Shown one piece after another: positions 59,389-64,000 of a stretch of 64,000 nt of DNA. The stretch spans positions 9,126,324 through 9,190,323 of the forward strand of contig NC_064537.1 in the NCBI RefSeq assembly GCF_023856365.1, written 5' to 3'. A program made the translations under genes and the position numbers. The notes under the pieces were generated by a model that was not told where the DNA came from, did no database searches, and worked only from the letters and a program-made list of their open reading frames with translations. How positions within the stretch are numbered: the stretch's first letter is position 1; every line of letters begins with the position of its first letter. This stretch comes from Brienomyrus brachyistius. Its lineage: Eukaryota; Chordata; Actinopteri; Osteoglossiformes; Mormyridae.

Positions 59389-62256
59389 GATCGTATTCGG
59401 CAGCTGATGGACTCGCTCAGGCTCACGTACACCTGAAGCATTTTGTCCCCTGGATAATGTGGCCGCTAATGCAGGACTGTCACATTCCCAAGCCCAGCTT
59501 GTCATATCGATGGCAGAGGGAGGAAAAAAGAAAAAAAAAAAAAACATATATATGGCTGGAAAACTTGCGTCACTCTCTCTGGTGTCAGCAATCTTCCAGT
59601 GCTGCCGTCCTCCGTTGCTTTTGACAGAAGCTGCGTTTACGGCAGCGGAAAATGCACAGCCAGACTGCGAAGGACATATTTTAATTGCCATTGTGGGTAT
59701 TGAATGAGCTTCTTGGGACGGGCCGTGGAGAAAAAAAAAAGGATATTATTTATTCAGAAGATGCTGTTATCCAGCCCAGCCTAAAGTTATGCATTTAAAG
59801 CAGGGTGTTTACCGAGCCATATCAGCTTAGACGCCTTCCCCGGCAAAACAAGGACACGTCGTCTCTAACCTTTTGGCTTGATGTCCACTTTCTTAATCAG
59901 GACTCTGCTTCAGCCCTCCAGCAACGCCTTCTGCAGTTTATCTCTATTTTCTTTGCGTACTTTAGTCCCGGATTCTTCTTGCTGTCTTCCCATGTTTTAC
60001 TAAATTATCATTTAAAAGCGCTTGTTTCCCCTGAAGGTCAGGGAGGCGCAAATTAATTTTAAACATCGGAATATTTAACGATTATTCATGGAGGCTTTCC
60101 TGTGACATTGCGTCAGCCTTCCTGAAAAATCTATCCCCCCCCCCCCCCACACACACACACGTTCTAAGAAAGGGAACTGAAACACCCCAAAACTGTAAAT
60201 GTTACGATGGTATCTCGCCCGGCATTGAACCTTCTCCACCCTCCATGAAGCCCTGTCTCGCTTTCTGATGTGCCGGCTGAGGTGCAGAAATGAGAGCTTC
60301 CACATTTTGGACATAAATCGGTAACTGCGAACTTTTAAATCACCCGCAGCGTATATATCGTGAATTGTGGCACAGAAATTGTGCATCTAAATGAGCAGAC
60401 GTTGGATTTCGGCCACCTGAAGCACGGAGAGGTGGGGCTGATGCAGCGCCGTTACTTAGTGACTTCGGCGGACTCCTGAAGTGTGGGGCGTGGCGACGCT
60501 GCTATCGCGTGCGGGTCGGTGAGGCACCTCACCCTAGAGCGCCGACGGCAGCCTGGCAAAGCTCATCACCGTTACCGAGAGGCCGGCGAGCAGGAAGAGG
60601 CTGGGAGGCGAGACCCCTCCCGTCTGGAACTCGAGGCAGACAGCCAGCTGGAGCTTGTCTCGCCTTAACCGTCCACAAGCTTTAAGCCGTACCTGGGGGG
60701 GGGGGGGATGGGGGGGGAGGAGCCCCACCTCCAAAAGATAAATCAGCGCTGCCGTGTGCAAGTTTCTGCTCAAAGCCCGGCAATTAAACAAGTAATTAAA
60801 TAAAATGAAAATGCCGCCGTAAGGCGACGTCGCGCCCAGCCGACTGAGCGGCAACGAGGCTGCATATAAATAACCGTGTCAAAGGCGCCGAGCCTGAAAG
60901 GTCGCGCAAGTATGAATAATGCTGCATGGCGTTATGTGATCTATAGGTGCTGCTGTACCCGGGCATGCATTGCATTATGTGCTCTCTGGGCGCACTGCTG
61001 TATCCCAGGCATGCATCGCTGCTTTACACTTGACCCTCTTTTCACGCCTGGATGTATGCTTCCTACGGCGATTTAGTTTACATGCCCTAATTGTGCATGC
61101 TGATGCTTCCTCGCCAGGGATTTAAACCTGCAAGCTACCGGTGTGTCCGGTACTTCATATACTGTCCCAACCCTCAGATTTTAATCAGCTGAACTGGTTG
61201 TGGTCACACAGATGCAAGAACCATTCTAGGACTTTTTAAGGTGGGGGCCATAATTCCTGCAGAGTGGCTATCCTTATCATTATGCTTTGAATGGGTGAAT
61301 AACGACAGGGGAGGGGACCAGTCAGCTTTCAGCAGGGCCCAGTATCCCTGGGACCCCACCCTCATATATGCCAACGTGGAGAACCTGAACATTTTTCATT
61401 TGTATGGTTTATATATAGTCTGCTGAGTCTCCCTTTTATTACAGGGGGGGGGGGTTGAGAATCCCTTAAGGTAGTTATGCTGCATTGTGTATTTGAACAG
61501 TTCCGCATTTACACAAACGTAAAAGCGACGTTGGAAGTTTCTCCGGCCGAGTTCCCAGCTGTGCAGTGCGAGGTCTGAAGGTCTGTCTCTCTCCCAGGTA
61601 TCTCATGAATGTGACTTATGATGGACGCAACCTGTCATTCAGTGAGGACGGCTATCAGATTTATCCAAAGCTGGTCATTATCCTTCTGGACAAGCAGAGG
61701 CAGTGGGATAGGGTGAGTCCCCCATTCCTCAGTGTTATAACTGACAGCAAGCCCTGGCTTGGCCTGCCCTCCTTCCCTTGTTTCTGTGTCTTTTTTTTGC
61801 TCTTGTTTGTCTCCTCGAGTTTGTCCCAGTGCCATCAAAACCCATCACAGGCCCATCATGAGCTCTTCGGGGCCCAGCCCTGTCTCGAATCCTGGGGGCC
61901 GTGTTTGGGCCAAGCCCCAGTCACGGAGCACCGGCTCCCTCCAGCCCTGACACACACACCCTAGCCGGGGCACCTGCCCCCATTCCGGCATGCTGCCTGT
62001 TTATCCACCCCCCCTCCCCCACCCCCCGACCTTTTTCGTGGATCCAGGTGGGAAAGTGGGAGAATGGCTCGTTGGCGATGAAGTACCACGTGTGGCCGCG
62101 CTTCGAGTTGTTCTCGGACGCCGGGGAGCATGCAGACGACCACCTGTCCATCGTTACGCTGGAGGAGGCGCCCTTTGTCATCGTGGAGGACGTGGACCCG
62201 CTGAGCGGCACCTGCATGAGGAACACGGTGCCCTGCCGGAAGCAGCTCAAAGGCCT
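38890..62256 (+). CDS. grin2b: grin2b, 5' portion (six coding exons; 3' end outside window)
   Basis: GluN2B is the glutamate-binding subunit of NMDA receptors, tetrameric postsynaptic cation channels. The exons present encode the signal region, the whole amino-terminal domain (site of zinc, polyamine and ifenprodil action) and the start of the ligand-binding domain. GluN2B-type strings include [48 protein letters not shown] and [16 protein letters not shown], closer to GRIN2B than to GRIN2A, 2C or 2D. The cysteines matching human C86 and C321 are present. Membrane segments lie beyond 64 kb. The first coding exon carries a -1 frameshift near 39298. Two introns (54712-54959, 55231-56458) interrupt what is one exon in mammals. 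Whether this is the grin2ba or grin2bb copy cannot be told here. Confidence 0.94.
41570..41587. repeat. C18 homopolymer
   Basis: Uninterrupted run of 18 C. Confidence 0.9.
42030..42320. repeat. dispersed fish repeat copy
   Basis: AAGGCAGAGGTGCACCCTGC, AATTAACCTAACTGCATGTC and GAGGAAGCCCCCGCAACACA mark the same family as 55705-56045. A (CA)n run at 42219-42241 and a SINE-like reverse box (GCACTACCTGCTGAGCTGCC) close it. Confidence 0.6.
43756..43776. repeat. C21 homopolymer
   Basis: Uninterrupted run of 21 C. It produces spurious Pro/Gly open frames on both strands. Confidence 0.9.
44940..45075. repeat. SINE-like interspersed repeat
   Basis: GGATAAGGGCCTCTGTCAGG, GCCTGGGATTTGAACTGGTG and ACCTTCTGGTCCAAGTCAAA match the widespread 'aagggccttgctcaggggccc ... 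gggattcgaacc' repeat of fishes. Confidence 0.6.
45845..45866. repeat. C22 homopolymer
   Basis: Uninterrupted run of 22 C followed by ACACCCACCC. Confidence 0.9.
46240..46350. repeat. dispersed fish repeat fragment
   Basis: CATCCATACATCCGTAACTG, CAGTACAAGGTCAGAGTGGG and AAGAAGCACAGGCCGTAAGG belong to the same family as 55447-55600. Confidence 0.6.
47020..47230. repeat. degenerate purine-rich minisatellite
   Basis: Five to six diverged units of about 33-39 bases, each containing AGCAGGAACCGGGAGGAAG or a close variant. Confidence 0.75.
52837..53026. repeat. 19-bp minisatellite
   Basis: About ten head-to-tail copies of CTCTGTGAGAGACACCGTA, with variants ending ATG, GTA or GTG. The variant order is ATG, GTA, GTA, GTG, GTG, GTA, GTA, ATG, GTA. 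Confidence 0.93.
53145..53600. repeat. long polypurine (GA-rich) tract
   Basis: About 450 bases that are almost entirely purine on the plus strand (GGAGAGG/AGAAGAG motifs). A further purine-rich block lies at about 53980-54150. The Ser/Leu/Pro-rich frames on the minus strand (up to 211 codons) are its translation shadow. Confidence 0.85.
54568..54711 (+). CDS. grin2b: grin2b coding exon 2 (144 nt)
   Basis: Acceptor CTTTAATTTCAG and donor GTACAT. It encodes 48 residues from [18 protein letters not shown] to GYLDFVNK, matching human positions 138-185. It is phase 0 on both sides. The residue equivalent to human Phe176 (ifenprodil pocket) is Tyr, in IVTTYYPGY; Pro177 is kept. In mammals this exon continues without an intron. 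Confidence 0.96.
54960..55230 (+). CDS. grin2b: grin2b coding exon 3 (271 nt)
   Basis: Acceptor CTCTCGCGCCAG and donor GTACGG. It encodes 90 residues plus one base, from [20 protein letters not shown] to [12 protein letters not shown]. The Glu equivalent to human E236 is kept in YCTKEES. It starts in phase 0 and ends in phase 1. Only 248 bases separate it from the preceding exon. Confidence 0.96.
55447..56045. repeat. two tandem copies of a dispersed fish repeat inside a grin2b intron
   Basis: Copy 1 starts at CCATCCATCTTCCAGTTGC (55450) and copy 2 at CCATCCGTCCATCCATCTG (55715). Copy 2 keeps GGGAGAGAACATGCAATCTC near 55926 and a SINE-like end (GCTGCCCACTGAGCCGCCAT). The open frames over this interval are repeat-derived. 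Confidence 0.65.
56334..56366. repeat. (GGAATT)n microsatellite
   Basis: About five tandem GGAATT hexamers. Confidence 0.9.
56459..56651 (+). CDS. grin2b: grin2b coding exon 4 (193 nt)
   Basis: Acceptor TTGTGCCTTCAG and donor GTAGGC. It completes a split Gly codon, then encodes [20 protein letters not shown] and continues to NTGNPNEVL. The Glu equivalent to human E284 (zinc) and the Cys equivalent to C321 (KSECHG) are present. The second half ([20 protein letters not shown] onward) is divergent, as in other GluN2 subunits. It ends in phase 2. Confidence 0.95.
56652..61597 (+). other. grin2b intron (4.9 kb)
   Basis: No exon recognised. It contains (GA)n at 59217-59283 and (AC)n at 59355-59384, C and G runs at 60137-60150 and 60697-60707, and a 'catccatccatcatcc' repeat stub near 58967. 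Confidence 0.65.
59217..59384. repeat. (GA)n and (AC)n microsatellites
   Basis: An imperfect GA run (59217-59283) and a perfect AC run (59355-59384), 70 bases apart. Confidence 0.88.
61598..61712 (+). CDS. grin2b: grin2b coding exon 5 (115 nt)
   Basis: Acceptor TCTCTCTCCCAG and donor GTGAGT. It encodes [20 protein letters not shown] and [18 protein letters not shown] after completing an Arg codon. As I recall, the length of 115 nt equals that of the mammalian exon. It has two N-glycosylation sequons (NVT, NLS). Confidence 0.96.
62048..62256 (+). CDS. grin2b: grin2b coding exon 6 (209 nt)
   Basis: Acceptor CGTGGATCCAG and donor GTGAGT. It encodes [20 protein letters not shown] through [20 protein letters not shown] and [14 protein letters not shown]. 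This is the end of the amino-terminal domain linker and the first strand of the S1 ligand-binding lobe. It ends in phase 2. The following exon is outside the window. Confidence 0.96.
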
Positions 62257-62279
62257 GTGAGTATCACCCTGTGGACGAG

Positions 62280-63310
62280 GCCTATTACAGGGCACATGCA
62301 CGCACACACATGTTTGTACTCATGTGTTTGTGGGGGCCGTCCAATCATTTCTGTGGGCAAAACCCTGATCCCAACAATGACGACCTTAACCCCCACCCAG
62401 CCCTAACCTTAACCCTAAGGAACCCAACAAAATACAAGTCTTTTGGCACTGAGGTCACCGTGTCTCGGCGCATGGTGCAGACATAAAGAAGGCATTGATT
62501 CATTGGCGCTTCCAAGACAACACAAGGGGTTTATTAACCAAATAAAGCACAGACCTAGAGTTCACCTACATGACCATATACAGTGACTCACTGGGGGGAA
62601 AAACGAAGGCAGGAACTTAAATAGACAAACCTAAACTGAGCTAACGAGGACCCAGGAATGAAGGATTAACAGGGCATCCAATCAAACAGAACAGAGTAAT
62701 AAGCAACAGGTGTGACTAAAGAACAGGGATAATTACAGAACTAGGAAGGTTAACAGACAAACTAGAAAACATTAATCTAACACAAGGAATACAAGGCTAA
62801 TTCCAGAATTCAATCAGAACCAGAACCAGAACCTAGCACAAGGAGGGTACGCTGCTGGTGGAAAATAACAAACACTATGAAAATCGTAATCCGAAACACT
62901 AAGGTCAACAAAAGTCAAACAAAATACCAAAATTAGATCGGGCAGCACTTAAGCTGGGTTCAAACCCACACCCAATGGGTTCTCAATCCCTACATGCTCA
63001 GCCCATTGAGCTATGCAGCTGTCCCGGAGTAGGGAGAAACACAGGAGGATAAAGGATTCATAGAGGAGGACAGGATAGCCAGCAACACCTACTGGCCAAA
63101 CAGGGGAACGACACAAAGGGCAGGACTGGATGGGCACCAACCCTGACACACAGATTTTTATAAAACTGAAGTTATCCTTGTGGGGACTGAAAAAATGTCC
63201 TAACAAGGTAAAAAGTTACTAGTTTTTATCATATTGTGCGGAAATCTGGTCCCCACACTGTAATCATTACACAAAGGCACACACACACACATATTATGGA
63301 CAATATAGAC
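62280..63310. repeat. 'ttgtggggac' fish repeat interrupted by a second interspersed element
   Basis: The left piece (62290-62470, with TGTTTGTGGGGGCC and CTAACCTTAACCCTAAGG) and right piece (63150-63300, with CCTTGTGGGGACTG and TCTGGTCCCCACACTG) belong to one common fish repeat. Between them, about 62470-63150, is another element. Read on the minus strand it opens near TGTCAGGGTTGGTG and carries an AATAAA at 62530-62535 (LTR-like). Near 62950-63020 it contains a tRNA-like minus-strand stretch with B-box GGGTTTGAACCC. The class of the inserted element is uncertain. Confidence 0.5.
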
Positions 63311-63384
63311 GTTATTTGTTGTCTTTTGATGTAACGCTTTATGTAAACCAAAGTACATGAAGGACACTCCCACAACACTGGGCA

Positions 63385-63456
63385 GAGACAGGAGTCAAAC
63401 CCCCCACCTTGAAGGTGTGAGATGAGAGCACTACCCACTGAGCCACTGCACAACAC
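63385..63456 (-). repeat. tRNA-derived SINE head, reverse orientation
   Basis: On the minus strand it reads GTGCAGTGGCTCAGTGGGTA and continues to a B-box-like end near GGGGTTTGACTCC. Confidence 0.65.
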
Positions 63457-63887
63457 CCCCTTAGCCATTTTTATTATTGTTATTCAATGCCACATGAATC
63501 TAACATTGCTGCGTGAGACTCCTTAGCTTCCTGTAACCACAAACTAGATTTACCCACAAGTAATCCGCTTGTTTTGGTTTCAGTCATACATCGATGCATG
63601 TGATGATCTTCAGGTAGTTAAGGGTTGGCATTGGCGGGGGGGGGGGGGATGTTTGTTATGAGAAGAGCTGAAATACAAGCTGAAATGAATATATTATTTG
63701 TTATTCGGTTCTCACGTGCAGTTTTTCTTTTTTGTTGCTTCTTTATTGAACTAGGAGATGCTTTGTGGCTGGAAGTGCTTCCTGTTTAATGTGGTGTCCT
63801 GTCTTTTGGTGGAAATTTAATTTAGTTACCTTCCCTGCACAATTTTCTTTGAGATAAAAATTTGCAGGTTAAAATATGTATAGGTAT

Positions 63888-63889
63888 AC

Positions 63890-63964
<75 letters not shown>
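63888..63964. repeat. (TAA)n microsatellite
   Basis: About 25 uninterrupted TAA/ATA triplets. It abuts a SINE head at 63965. Confidence 0.95.
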
Positions 63965-63965
<1 letters not shown>

Positions 63966-64000
63966 GGCATGGTGGTGCAGTGGTTAGCACTGTTGCCTCA
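63965..64000 (+). mobile_element. SINE head, cut by window edge
   Basis: GGTGGTGCAGTGGTTAGCAC followed by TGTTGCCTCA is the tRNA-like start of a common fish SINE. The rest is outside the window. Confidence 0.65.

Noticed and set aside
54960..62256. Assignment to grin2a instead of grin2b
   Set aside because: The strings around [12 protein letters not shown], the [13 protein letters not shown] segment and [14 protein letters not shown] follow GluN2B. Only short parts of the last exon ([13 protein letters not shown]) look somewhat 2A-like.

Overview
The window looks like nuclear DNA from a ray-finned (teleost-type) fish. It has intron-rich genes with GT-AG splicing, tRNA-derived SINE fragments, Tc1, Tigger and hAT DNA-transposon relics, and abundant micro- and minisatellites. 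I cannot name the species. Very little of the DNA codes for protein; most open frames outside the exons below are low-complexity or antisense shadows.

Two plus-strand genes are supported. (1) Positions 1-16.1 kb hold the 3' half of atf7ip (ATF7-interacting protein / MCAF1, a SETDB1 partner). Eight exons (1171-1238, 7898-7971, 9139-9795, 11169-11209, 13836-13899, 13997-14143, 14825-14907, 15168-15656) join without a frame break into 541 codons including the stop. They end with a SUMO-interacting motif, a proline-rich linker and the C-terminal fibronectin III domain. (2) Positions about 21-64 kb hold the 5' part of grin2b (GluN2B subunit of the NMDA receptor). Six coding exons (38890-39491, 54568-54711, 54960-55230, 56459-56651, 61598-61712, 62048-62256) encode the signal sequence and the amino-terminal (zinc/ifenprodil) domain up to the start of the glutamate-binding region. 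The gene runs off the right edge. ATF7IP and GRIN2B are also neighbours on human 12p13, so the linkage is ancient.

Layout: 1-1170 atf7ip intron; 1171-15656 atf7ip exons and introns with a nested hAT/Tigger relic, two inverted copies of one MITE and a 21-bp minisatellite; 15657-16100 3' UTR with two poly(A) signals; 16.2-17.2 kb a degenerate Tc1 copy; 17.3-38.9 kb the intergenic and grin2b 5' region (CpG-rich block at 21.4 kb, an 880-bp minisatellite at 25.3 kb, a candidate 5' exon at 28.05 kb, a foldback element at 29.8 kb, a SINE split by a MITE at 36.1 kb); 38.9-62.3 kb grin2b exons with large low-complexity introns; 62.3-64 kb repeats.

The main points of interest are all in grin2b. There is a one-base frameshift in the first coding exon, two introns inside what is a single exon in mammals, and substitutions at positions equivalent to human His127 (zinc) and Phe176 (ifenprodil pocket). 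In atf7ip, an inverted MITE pair brackets four exons totalling exactly 909 nt in continuous frame. I found no sign of an operon-like, CRISPR-like or otherwise new system.
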